Assembly: GCF_031769195.1 (NCBI RefSeq)
Contig: NZ_JAVHNP010000004.1
Span: forward strand, 558,001 to 622,000
From: Vreelandella sp031769195
GTDB lineage: Bacteria; Pseudomonadota; Gammaproteobacteria; Pseudomonadales; Halomonadaceae
Reading direction: 5' to 3'
DNA: 64,000 nt
The notes under the pieces were generated by a model. The model searched no databases. It saw nothing but the letters and a program-made list of their open reading frames with translations, and had not been told where the DNA came from. A program made the position numbers and the translations under genes. Of this stretch, positions 51,588 through 58,172 are shown piece after piece (positions within the stretch are counted from its first letter, which is position 1; the number at the start of each line of letters is the position of its first letter).

Positions 51588-52545
51588 CTCTACACTCCTT
51601 TGTAGTTAGACAAAAGCTATACTAAACAGGGGTTGTTTATAACGCCAACACATAAAGGAAGATAACGCGACAAAAATATAGACAAATATAATTCAGCAAA
51701 CAAGATAGTTTTTATAACCTAAACTATCAAAAGTCAAAAAACCGCCTATTATTAACATTTGTTAAATATTCACGCTTCATTAATAAATGTGATCCTTCTC
51801 TTCAGCCTACATCAAACACATCCATATAACAAAAGCAAAAACAAAAAAACTTACCGAAACATTCATCACTGCATCTAACCAACTAATAACGTGGTATAAA
51901 TTATATTGCCCTTTATGCAAACTCATACGCACTTCATGCGAACTGAGAAACATAAAAATCGTCTCATACGCTTAATGAGGAAAAATAAGGAAAATTAGCC
52001 TCATTAACTATTAAATAAACAGCACATTAAAAATAATGACATTGTCATTTCCTTAGATGATAAAAACACGGCCATGCACATTAAGATACCGCAATAACTT
52101 ATAAACTTATAACATTTTACAGACAAACACTGCGGCAGAATTAGATAAAGCATCATTTAATCAACTGCTTTCATTAGCGAAACATCCGTTCGACACGCTC
52201 CCAGGCACGATTAACGCTATTATTTCACAATCGAACGTTTCTTCTACGAATGTCATCGCTCCCAATATTCACCAGCACTACCCTATGCCGTCGCCTTTTA
52301 TTACCCGTATTACCTCAAAGCGATGACAGCCTTCTCCTCGCATCTCAGTTTTAACGTCGACAATTACTCCCGGTTCGCGCAGGCATCCGCCAGTGTAGTG
52401 GCGCCTTTAATAAAGCACGTGCTTATATAGAGGCACCCGCCCACATGGCTCACTTAAATAGAAAAGAATGTTTCAACGCAGAGTAGATGTGAGTTAAGGC
52501 GCACCTGACCAACAACCATTTTAAGCGCGTGTTTTAAATAGGCAC
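51588..52545. other. AT-rich non-coding region of about 1 kb
   Basis: No credible gene is seen between the Crp/Fnr regulator and the terminator of the DUF892 operon. It holds several palindromes: TAAACA-GGGGT-TGTTTA (51623-51639), GATAGTTT-N9-AAACTATC (51704-51728), TTAAC-ATTT-GTTAA (51752-51765), and AATGACA-T-TGTCATT (52035-52049). The strong AT content contrasts with the flanking genes and is typical either of a complex promoter region or of DNA gained by transfer. A start-less open frame (about 52108-52326) was judged not to be a gene. Confidence 0.6.
51623..51639. promoter_or_regulatory. Palindrome just upstream of the Crp/Fnr-type gene
   Basis: TAAACA-GGGGT-TGTTTA (6-5-6) lies 36-52 bp before the regulator start codon, a position suited to autoregulation. 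Assignment is by symmetry and position only. Confidence 0.35.
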
Positions 52546-52572
52546 AAAAAACCCCGGCCAGGGCAACCGGGG
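52546..52572 (-). terminator. Terminator of the DUF892/Mn-catalase operon
   Basis: On the minus strand CCCCGG (52572-52567) pairs with CCGGGG (52557-52552), with further pairing inside, followed by TTTTTT. Confidence 0.88.
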
Positions 52573-52608
52573 CAAAGGGCGTGGATCGCGCGCCATGACA
52601 ATTTGGCG

Positions 52609-53112
52609 TTACTTTTTGGCCTGCACGTCGCGGTCATCGGCACGCGTTAGGAAGGTGCGCGTCGTGTCATCCAAATGCTGCTCTAACCAGTCGGCCATGG
52701 CCTCCTCTTCCTCTAGGATCTCGCGACATACGCGGGCAACATTAGGCTGATTCGCTAACTCTGCTGCCGCAATGAGCGCTTTGTAGTTCGCTATTTCAAA
52801 GCATTCAAAGGCGTAACTTGCGATACCACCTTTGACCACTTCATCACCGGCCATCATGCCGCCCAGCGACTGACCAAAAGCTGTCAATTTGCCGCCCATG
52901 TCTTTCATGGCAGAGGTATCAATTCCCAACTCACTCATCACTCGCTCAAGCTTTTCGGATTGGCGCTCGGTTTCGTGCAAGTGTTGATCTATACGCGCAC
53001 GCAGTGCGGGGTAGTGATCGATCCGCTTCGCCTGCGCTTTCAACATCTCTTCCGCCTGCTTTTCCATAGCATGGGCATCGCGTAACCAATTTTCGAGATA
53101 CTTGGCTTCCAT
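52609..53112 (-). CDS. DUF892 ferritin-like protein (YciE/YciF family)
   Basis: A 167-residue four-helix-bundle protein: WLRDAHAMEKQAEEMLKAQ, HLHETERQSEKLERV, ANYKALIAAAEL and REILEEEEAMADWLEQHL supply the Glu/His residues of a ferritin-like di-metal site. Enterobacterial YciE and YciF are stress-induced, RpoS-dependent proteins of unclear chemistry. It lies 47 bp after the Mn-catalase gene with AAGGAG before the ATG, forming one operon with it and the KGG-repeat protein. Confidence 0.92.
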   Translation of the reverse strand: MEAKYLENWLRDAHAMEKQAEEMLKAQAKRIDHYPALRARIDQHLHETERQSEKLERVMSELGIDTSAMKDMGGKLTAFGQSLGGMMAGDEVVKGGIASYAFECFEIANYKALIAAAELANQPNVARVCREILEEEEAMADWLEQHLDDTTRTFLTRADDRDVQAKK

Positions 53113-53159
53113 TCTGCGCTCTCCTTGTTCATCAGCGGCTTTCGGTAACGCTTTTCCAT

Positions 53160-53996
53160 TTACTTGCTGGGGTCGATCTGCTCGATCTGCGCCCCCGACT
53201 TCTCTTTCGCACTGCCCAGGCTTGGCTCTTGGCCTTCTGGCGCGGGCTGGTTACGTACGCTGTACTGGCTGCGGCCATCCAGCGAGGGGCCTTCCGACCA
53301 ACGCCCTTTGGGGGCCTCTTTATCCAGCAGCGTGTTGAGGTAGTAATAGGAGTGCTGCATCGCCTCGTTATCTTCCGGCGTGGCGTTAGGAATCGGTAGC
53401 TGTTTTTCAAAACCACCCAACTCCTCAATCACCGCTAGCCACTGCTGCTGATGGTACGTATCGCGGGCAATCAAAAAGGAGAGGAAATCCTTCATGCCGT
53501 GGTCATCGGTCCAGTTATACAGGCGCGACGCCAGCACGCGGCCACCGGCTTCCGCCGTGGCATTGGCCAACATATCAGCCGCAATATTGCCCGTAGCGTA
53601 AACGTGGCTCATATCGAAGGGGACGCCGTTTGAATTCACCGGCATAGCCGAAAGGCCCGATGAGAGCAGGTGACGCGGATTAGCGCCGCCCAAAATGGCA
53701 TTCATGACCGGGTCTTTGGCGGTCGCTTCTTGATAGGAAACCGGTGCACCTTCCAGGTTTAGAGCCACCGCGTGGCCCAGCATTTCAATATGGGACAGCT
53801 CTTCCGTCGCCGTCGACATCAACATATCGCGGATACGGTCATCGCCCCGCGCGCCCATCGCTTGAAAGAAGTATTGCATCGCGACCCGAATTTCGCCCTC
53901 AACCCCGCCAATGGCTTGCTGCAGCAACATGGCAAATTCCGGGTTGGGTTTATCCACTTTAACGGGGTACTGTAACTTTCCAGAGTGGTGAAACAT
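53160..53996 (-). CDS. katN: Manganese catalase (KatN type)
   Basis: A 278-residue non-haem catalase that dismutates hydrogen peroxide at a di-manganese centre. All five ligands are present at the expected places: Glu35 (GVEGEIRVAMQYF), Glu66 and His69 (ATEELSHIEML), Glu149 (TAEAGGRVLASRL) and His182 (RDTYHQQQW). The C-terminal 50 residues are Pro- and charge-rich. CAGGAGAG precedes the ATG. It is the middle gene of an operon equivalent to yciGFE-katN of Salmonella. Confidence 0.95.
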   Translation of the reverse strand: MFHHSGKLQYPVKVDKPNPEFAMLLQQAIGGVEGEIRVAMQYFFQAMGARGDDRIRDMLMSTATEELSHIEMLGHAVALNLEGAPVSYQEATAKDPVMNAILGGANPRHLLSSGLSAMPVNSNGVPFDMSHVYATGNIAADMLANATAEAGGRVLASRLYNWTDDHGMKDFLSFLIARDTYHQQQWLAVIEELGGFEKQLPIPNATPEDNEAMQHSYYYLNTLLDKEAPKGRWSEGPSLDGRSQYSVRNQPAPEGQEPSLGSAKEKSGAQIEQIDPSK

Positions 53997-54024
53997 AGCG
54001 CTACTCTCCTGGTATCGTTGCCAG

Positions 54025-54069
54025 CTTTAAAGAGTTGCCAGGAAAAATAACCCCTGGCAACTCGCTTAA
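54025..54069 (-). repeat. Stem-loop 29 bp upstream of the Mn-catalase gene
   Basis: GAGTTGCCAGG (54032-54042) and CCTGGCAACTC (54053-54063) are perfect 11-bp arms around 10 nt, extended by CTTTAA/TTAAAG outside. A third GTTGCCAG copy lies at 54017-54024. In the mRNA the stem would sit just ahead of the katN ribosome site. Confidence 0.65.
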
Positions 54070-54182
54070 AGCCATTGCTTGAAAAGCTTCCGTGCGCTTT
54101 AGCAATATTCCCATTCGCTTATCTAATATCCTTATTAGCAGCGTGAGAAACATCGCGCTTTGCTAAACACCGTTTAACGCAT

Positions 54183-54204
54183 GCTATAGCGAACTCGCTA
54201 TAGC
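54183..54204. repeat. 22-bp palindrome with 10-bp perfect arms
   Basis: GCTATAGCGA-AC-TCGCTATAGC lies 104 bp after the KGG-repeat gene and is a strong dyad. With a 2-nt centre it is more likely a protein-binding site than an RNA loop, though a cruciform or hairpin cannot be excluded. Confidence 0.6.
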
Positions 54205-54306
54205 AGCGTCATTAACGTTCAACGGTGGAGATATGGTTGACTCCCTGTGCCGTCAGCATCCTGGCTCTAAGCACTCGTGAACGTCAGGTGAAGCAAAAAG
54301 CTTTGT

Positions 54307-54528
54307 TTAGCGGTGGTTGCCGCCACCGCTGTGGCTGTTTTCACCACCTTTTTTACCGGCTTGTGAGGCGCGCTCAGGGTCGTTGGCAAAGTTACCACCG
54401 CTATTTTTGCCACCTTTCTGGCCAATATCTTCGTAAAACTCTTTACCGTGGTTTTTGGACGTTTGATCACCGCCCTTTTTCCCTGCCTCTTCGCGACTCA
54501 TTCCATTGTCGTTGCGTTTATTCGTCAT
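54307..54528 (-). CDS. KGG-repeat stress protein (YciG type)
   Basis: From ATG 54528 (AGGAGAT before it) the protein has 73 residues and is very hydrophilic, with three KGG-type repeats: SREEAGKKGGDQTS, YEDIGQKGGKNSGG and ASQAGKKGGENSHSGG. These match the YciG/GsiB-like stress-induced family; the frame from 54546 adds only MKRRFI. Such proteins are intrinsically disordered and expressed in stationary phase or osmotic stress. It is the first gene of the operon that continues into the Mn catalase and DUF892 protein. Confidence 0.9.
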   Translation of the reverse strand: MTNKRNDNGMSREEAGKKGGDQTSKNHGKEFYEDIGQKGGKNSGGNFANDPERASQAGKKGGENSHSGGGNHR

Positions 54529-54800
54529 GATAAATCTCCTTTTCATGAATGCGGCAAAACCAACTCTTTGTCTCTTACTCGGTGTATCACTCGAGTCACT
54601 TGAGATTAGCCAACCTCAACTTGTTATCAAGCAAACAAACGCACAAAGCAGCATCTTTAATATTTATAAGGACGCTAACAAATATGTATCAAATAACTTT
54701 TAAAGCATGGACTAGTAACCAAAGATAAAAAGATTGACTAACCTACTCACTTCACAAGACACTTCATGATGATTCACTCCTGAAGCAACAGGCTGCCTTT

Positions 54801-55247
54801 ATGCGTTTACCCATCGCCCTCAGTCTCACTTTTTGCCTATGGCTAAACGGCTGCCAAAGCCAGGCGGCTCAGCAGGCCCCCACAGCGCCGGATGAATCGC
54901 TTACCAATACCTATTGGAAGCTGCTCACCGTAGACGACAACCCTGTGGTGGTAGCAGACAACGTTCGCGAAGCACATATAGTGCTGCACATAGAGAACGC
55001 CCGCTTGGCAGGCGCGACCGGCTGCAACACGATCAGCGGCGGCTATCAGCACTCTGGCGAGCGGCTTAGCTTTCACCCCATCGCGACCACTAAAGTGGCC
55101 TGCCCACCTGCACAAATGCAAAGCGAACAGGCCATGTTGAATACCCTTCAGCACACCAAGCGCTGGCAAATAGACGGCAGTCGGTTAGCGTTAACCAATG
55201 CCAACGGTGAATCGCTAGCGGTGTTTGAAGCGGTGCATCTGTATTAG
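54801..55247 (+). CDS. META domain lipoprotein
   Basis: A 148-residue precursor with lipobox LWLNGC (Cys18). The mature META (HslJ-like) domain shows TNTYWKLLTVDD, HIVLHIENARLAGATGCNTISGGY and LSFHPIATTKVACP, with two cysteines (GCNT, ACPP) that likely pair. HslJ-type proteins are linked to heat shock and novobiocin tolerance, but the role is not defined. It is a single gene. Confidence 0.9.
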   Translation: MRLPIALSLTFCLWLNGCQSQAAQQAPTAPDESLTNTYWKLLTVDDNPVVVADNVREAHIVLHIENARLAGATGCNTISGGYQHSGERLSFHPIATTKVACPPAQMQSEQAMLNTLQHTKRWQIDGSRLALTNANGESLAVFEAVHLY

Positions 55248-55427
55248 CAGGCACTTAATTTAGGCAAGGCAGCGTATTGCACGCTGCTAATGAGAAGACC
55301 GCTTAGCGACTTAACTGAGGTTTATCAGTGCGATTACTCGTAGGCGCTCATTTCCACAGCGGGGTACCCACACCTAACGATTCTTGGTAACATTCTGTTA
55401 CCGATATTCGCTTAGGGTTCATGGACG

Positions 55428-55751
55428 ATGAAAACACCCGCGCTGATGGCTCTGTTGGTACTGCTGCCACTCACTGCCCACGCTGAGATTTATAAATGCG
55501 TCGCTAACGGCCACACTACCTTTCAGGACTCCCCCTGCGCGGGCGGCCACTCTGAAAGGGTGAATACCAACAATCTCACGATTATTTCAGCGCCGCAGGT
55601 GTCGTCTCGTCCTACGGCTGCCCTTTCCGCAAACGCTCCTACCTTCCCGCGCATTGCAGTGCCGTACAGAAATCAGCATCAAACGGCTTTGCAGCTTCGT
55701 AACAGTAGAGTCAAGACACGTGCTCGCGTTCCTTTGAGACGCGGCTGGTGA
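55428..55751 (+). CDS. DUF4124 domain secreted protein
   Basis: A 107-residue precursor with signal peptide MKTPALMALLVLLPLTAHA and an N-terminal DUF4124 motif EIYKCVANGHTTFQDSPC, in which two cysteines flank an aromatic-rich turn. The C-terminal half is low in structure and basic (RVKTRARVPLRRG). DUF4124 proteins are periplasmic with unknown function. The integrase remnant begins just after it. Confidence 0.82.
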   Translation: MKTPALMALLVLLPLTAHAEIYKCVANGHTTFQDSPCAGGHSERVNTNNLTIISAPQVSSRPTAALSANAPTFPRIAVPYRNQHQTALQLRNSRVKTRARVPLRRGW

Positions 55752-55839
55752 GGTGGGATTACTAATCACTCTTTATTTCCCGCCGTACCTGTCATTGCTC
55801 TCTATTTTTTTGCATACCCAACACGCTTTGCTCACGCCA

Positions 55840-56070
55840 GCGGGGGAGAGAGGCGTAAAGGAACTGAAAATAGAACTACCGGAAGGACAGCTAACCCACG
55901 TACTACGTCACACGTTCGCGAGTCACTTTATGATGAACGGGGGAAACATCCTGGTGCTGCAGCAAATACTCGGCCATCAGTCGATCACCATGACCATGCG
56001 CTACGCCCACTTTGCATCGGATCAGTTGGAGGAAGCCATAAAGCTAAATCCGCTATCCACCACGACATAA
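55840..56070 (+). pseudogene. Tyrosine recombinase (phage-type integrase), C-terminal remnant
   Basis: The frame open from 55753 becomes integrase-like only from about 55840: ELPEGQLTHVLRHTFASHFM with the HxxR active-site pair, LGHQSITMTMRYAHF with the second His and nucleophile Tyr, and a C-terminal DQLEEAIKLNPL helix. The catalytic core's first Arg and the whole N-terminal arm- and core-binding part are missing, and there is no proper start. It is a decayed P2-like integrase left beside the 3' end of tRNA-Thr, its probable attachment site. Direct repeats TGTAGACAC (56071, 56107) lie between them. Confidence 0.85.
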
Positions 56071-56119
56071 TGTAGACACTGCCTACGTCCACACTGTGGA
56101 CACTTTGTAGACACATACG

Positions 56120-56144
56120 AAAAAGCCGCCCTGGAAGGCGGCTT
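56120..56144 (-). terminator. Terminator of the tRNA operon
   Basis: On the minus strand GCCGCC (56142-56137) pairs with GGCGGC (56130-56125), followed by TTTTT. It ends the Phe-Gln-Thr tRNA transcript. Confidence 0.85.
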
Positions 56145-56183
56145 AATCATTGTCTCAAATGCTTTGCTTATCAACCACTTAAG

Positions 56184-56259
<76 letters not shown>

Positions 56260-56331
56260 GCGTCGCATTTTCTTGAGAACTTGATTGGGTTGCCGTTAGA
56301 CTAGCCAATCAACAAGAAATCTTGTTGGCAA

Positions 56332-56406
56332 TGGCTGGGGTACCAGGATTCGAACCTGGGAATGCCGATACCAAAAACCGGTGCCTTACCACTTGGCGAT
56401 ACCCCA
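56332..56406 (-). tRNA. tRNA-Gln (anticodon TTG)
   Basis: A 75-nt gene with CCA encoded; acceptor TGGGGTA/TACCCCA, anticodon loop TTTTGGT (TTG), T-loop GTTCGAATC. It is the middle gene of the tRNA cluster. Confidence 0.95.
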
Positions 56407-56412
56407 ACGTTG

Positions 56413-56488
56413 TGGTGGCCAGAGACGGAATCGAACCGCCGACACGGGGATTTTCAATCCCCTGCTCTACCAACTGAGCTATCTGGCC
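56413..56488 (-). tRNA. tRNA-Phe (anticodon GAA)
   Basis: A 76-nt gene with CCA encoded; acceptor GGCCAGA/TCTGGCC, anticodon loop TTGAAAA (GAA), T-loop GTTCGATTC. It is the first gene of the tRNA cluster, 6 bp from tRNA-Gln. Confidence 0.96.
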
Positions 56489-56502
56489 CTTGCCAACGGT
56501 GC

Positions 56503-56533
56503 GTATTAAACCAAAAGCTCCTCTTTTCGTCAA
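56503..56533 (-). promoter_or_regulatory. Promoter of the tRNA-Phe-Gln-Thr operon
   Basis: On the minus strand TTGACG (56533-56528), a 17-nt spacer and TTTAAT (56510-56505), or TAATAC with 19 nt, lie just before tRNA-Phe. This is a near-consensus sigma70 promoter with a GC-containing discriminator (CGCACCG), as expected for stable RNA. Confidence 0.7.
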
Positions 56534-56640
56534 CACCTTTGTGAAACTTTCTTTCTAGTCACGTGCTTAGGGCACATCAGGCGGTTGTCCAAACGCGCTA
56601 AACCCCTCGCCATTCGTGGCTTTGCGCGGACTTTGGCTTC

Positions 56641-56916
56641 TTAGGCTTGGCTGGGCGGCACGTATCCTTCTGCTTGGTCGGTGGTTTCGTTATCTAAAAA
56701 GCGCTGCATCTGATCCATGAGGTAGGCGCGTGCTTCTGGCTCTAACATGTTGAGATGCTTCTCATTGATCAGGCGCGTTTGTAGCGCCTGCCACTCTTGC
56801 CATGCTTTTTGTGACACCGTGGCCTGAATCTCTTGGCCCTGTTTGCCCGGCAGTGGCGGGAACGGTAGCGCAGGCAGCTCTTGTTGGTACTTGCGGCAGA
56901 AAACGGTATGGCTCAT
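56641..56916 (-). CDS. yggX: Probable Fe(II)-trafficking protein YggX
   Basis: A 91-residue protein: HTVFCRKYQQELPALPFPP, with the single redox Cys, and HLNMLEPEARAYLMDQMQRFL. YggX protects iron-sulfur clusters from oxidation and follows mutY in many gammaproteobacteria, as here (62-bp gap, AGGAG before the ATG). Confidence 0.95.
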   Translation of the reverse strand: MSHTVFCRKYQQELPALPFPPLPGKQGQEIQATVSQKAWQEWQALQTRLINEKHLNMLEPEARAYLMDQMQRFLDNETTDQAEGYVPPSQA

Positions 56917-56978
56917 AGCGTGCTCCTAGTAAGTGTATGTGTCGCTGGCTGGCAGCCCTGGGTGCAAAGACCGAAGGG

Positions 56979-58070
56979 TTAAGGCCCAGGGGTTGGATGA
57001 AGGGCAAACGGCGCTAACTGATTCAGCAGCGATTTGACCGGTGCCGCCAAGCCTAACGCAGGCGGATGGTTAACGTCATACCATACGCCGCTTTCACGAA
57101 CGCCGCTGATCCCTTTGCAGCTGACGGGCTGCGGTGTAATCAACAGCTTAAAGTGGCTAAAGGTGTGGGTGAAGCTGGGTAGCGCGGCGTGGCGCTCAGG
57201 GGCTTCGGTATTGTCTTCTAACCAGTCGTTGAGTTCACTGTGGCGCTCAAACTGCGGCAGGCTCCACAACCCGCCCCACAGGCCGCTAGGGGGCCGCTGC
57301 TCTAACCATACGCGGCCTTGTGGGTCGCGCAGCATGAGCATGATGGTCTCTCGGGTGGGCGTGGCCTTTTTGGGCTTGGACTCTGGGTAGCGCTGCGGCT
57401 CCCCTTGGGCGTAGGCGCGGCATACGTCGTTAAACGGGCAGATTAAACAGTCGGGCTTGCTGCGTTTGCATAGCGTCGCGCCGAAATCCATCACGGCCTG
57501 TGTATAGTCGGCCAGCCGCGTAGTGGGCGTAAAGTATTCGGCTAACCCCCACAGCGAGCGTTCTACCGCTGGCTTGCCCGGCCAGCCTGCCACGGCGTGA
57601 AGGCGTGTGAGCGAGCGCTTCACGTTGCCATCTAGAATAGCGGCCTGCTGCCCGGTGCTTTGGGCGATGATTGCGCCAGCGGTGGAGCGGCCAATGCCGG
57701 GCAGCGTGACCAGTGTGTCTACGCTGTCGGTGGGCAGCTCGCCACCGTGCTCTTCCATGGCAACCTGCGCGGCTTTGTGCAGGTTGCGGGCACGGGCGTA
57801 GTAGCCCAGGCCTGTCCAGTGGTGAAGAACGTCGTCTTGCGGCGCAGTGGCCAGGGCTTCCAGCGTGGGGAAGCGGGCCATAAAGCGCTCGAAATAGGGA
57901 ATCACCGTGGCTACTTGGGTTTGCTGCAGCATGATTTCAGAGACCCACACGCGGTAGGCGCTGCGGGGCGACTGCCAGGGTAAATCGTGGCGGCCATACT
58001 GGTCGAACCAGGTCAGCAATCGGTGTTGAAACTCTTGCGCCGGTAGGCACGGCGTGGGCATATCGGCCAT
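56979..58070 (-). CDS. mutY: A/G-specific adenine glycosylase
   Basis: A 363-residue base-excision enzyme that removes adenine opposite 8-oxoguanine. It has VSEIMLQQTQVATVIPYF with the catalytic Glu, the helix-hairpin-helix LPGIGRSTAGAI with catalytic Asp in VMDFGATLC, the iron-sulfur site CKRSKPDCLICPFNDVC (Cx6Cx2Cx5C), and a C-terminal NUDIX-like domain. AAGGAA precedes the ATG. It has its own start after a terminator that follows asmA. Confidence 0.97.
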   Translation of the reverse strand: MADMPTPCLPAQEFQHRLLTWFDQYGRHDLPWQSPRSAYRVWVSEIMLQQTQVATVIPYFERFMARFPTLEALATAPQDDVLHHWTGLGYYARARNLHKAAQVAMEEHGGELPTDSVDTLVTLPGIGRSTAGAIIAQSTGQQAAILDGNVKRSLTRLHAVAGWPGKPAVERSLWGLAEYFTPTTRLADYTQAVMDFGATLCKRSKPDCLICPFNDVCRAYAQGEPQRYPESKPKKATPTRETIMLMLRDPQGRVWLEQRPPSGLWGGLWSLPQFERHSELNDWLEDNTEAPERHAALPSFTHTFSHFKLLITPQPVSCKGISGVRESGVWYDVNHPPALGLAAPVKSLLNQLAPFALHPTPGP

Positions 58071-58096
58071 CGTTATTCCTTAAAGCACTCGCCATG

Positions 58097-58122
58097 AAAA
58101 GCGCCGGCGGTGAGGCCGGCGC
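58097..58122 (-). terminator. Terminator between the asmA-like gene and mutY
   Basis: On the minus strand GCGCCGGC (58122-58115), loop, GCCGGCGC (58108-58101), then TTTTC. It lies within 30 bp of the mutY start, so mutY needs read-through or a promoter inside this gap. Confidence 0.75.
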
Positions 58123-58172
58123 GTTCAGGGGGTCGTGCATTAACGCGGGGTGCGAGTTAATGCAGGTGGAGA

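Larger units (their letters stand above)
53997..54306. other. Long intra-operon spacer with two strong hairpins
   Basis: The 310-bp gap between the KGG-repeat gene and the Mn-catalase gene, both on the minus strand, contains no gene. It carries the stem-loop at 54025-54069 and the 22-bp palindrome at 54183-54204. It may hold an internal promoter or RNA elements for differential expression. Confidence 0.6.

Noticed and set aside
52108..52326. Open frame of about 70 codons (includes DKASFNQLLSLAKHPFD) in the AT-rich gap
   Set aside because: No ATG, GTG or TTG start at its beginning, no ribosome site and no recognisable family. It may be a chance frame or a decayed fragment, so it was not called as a gene.
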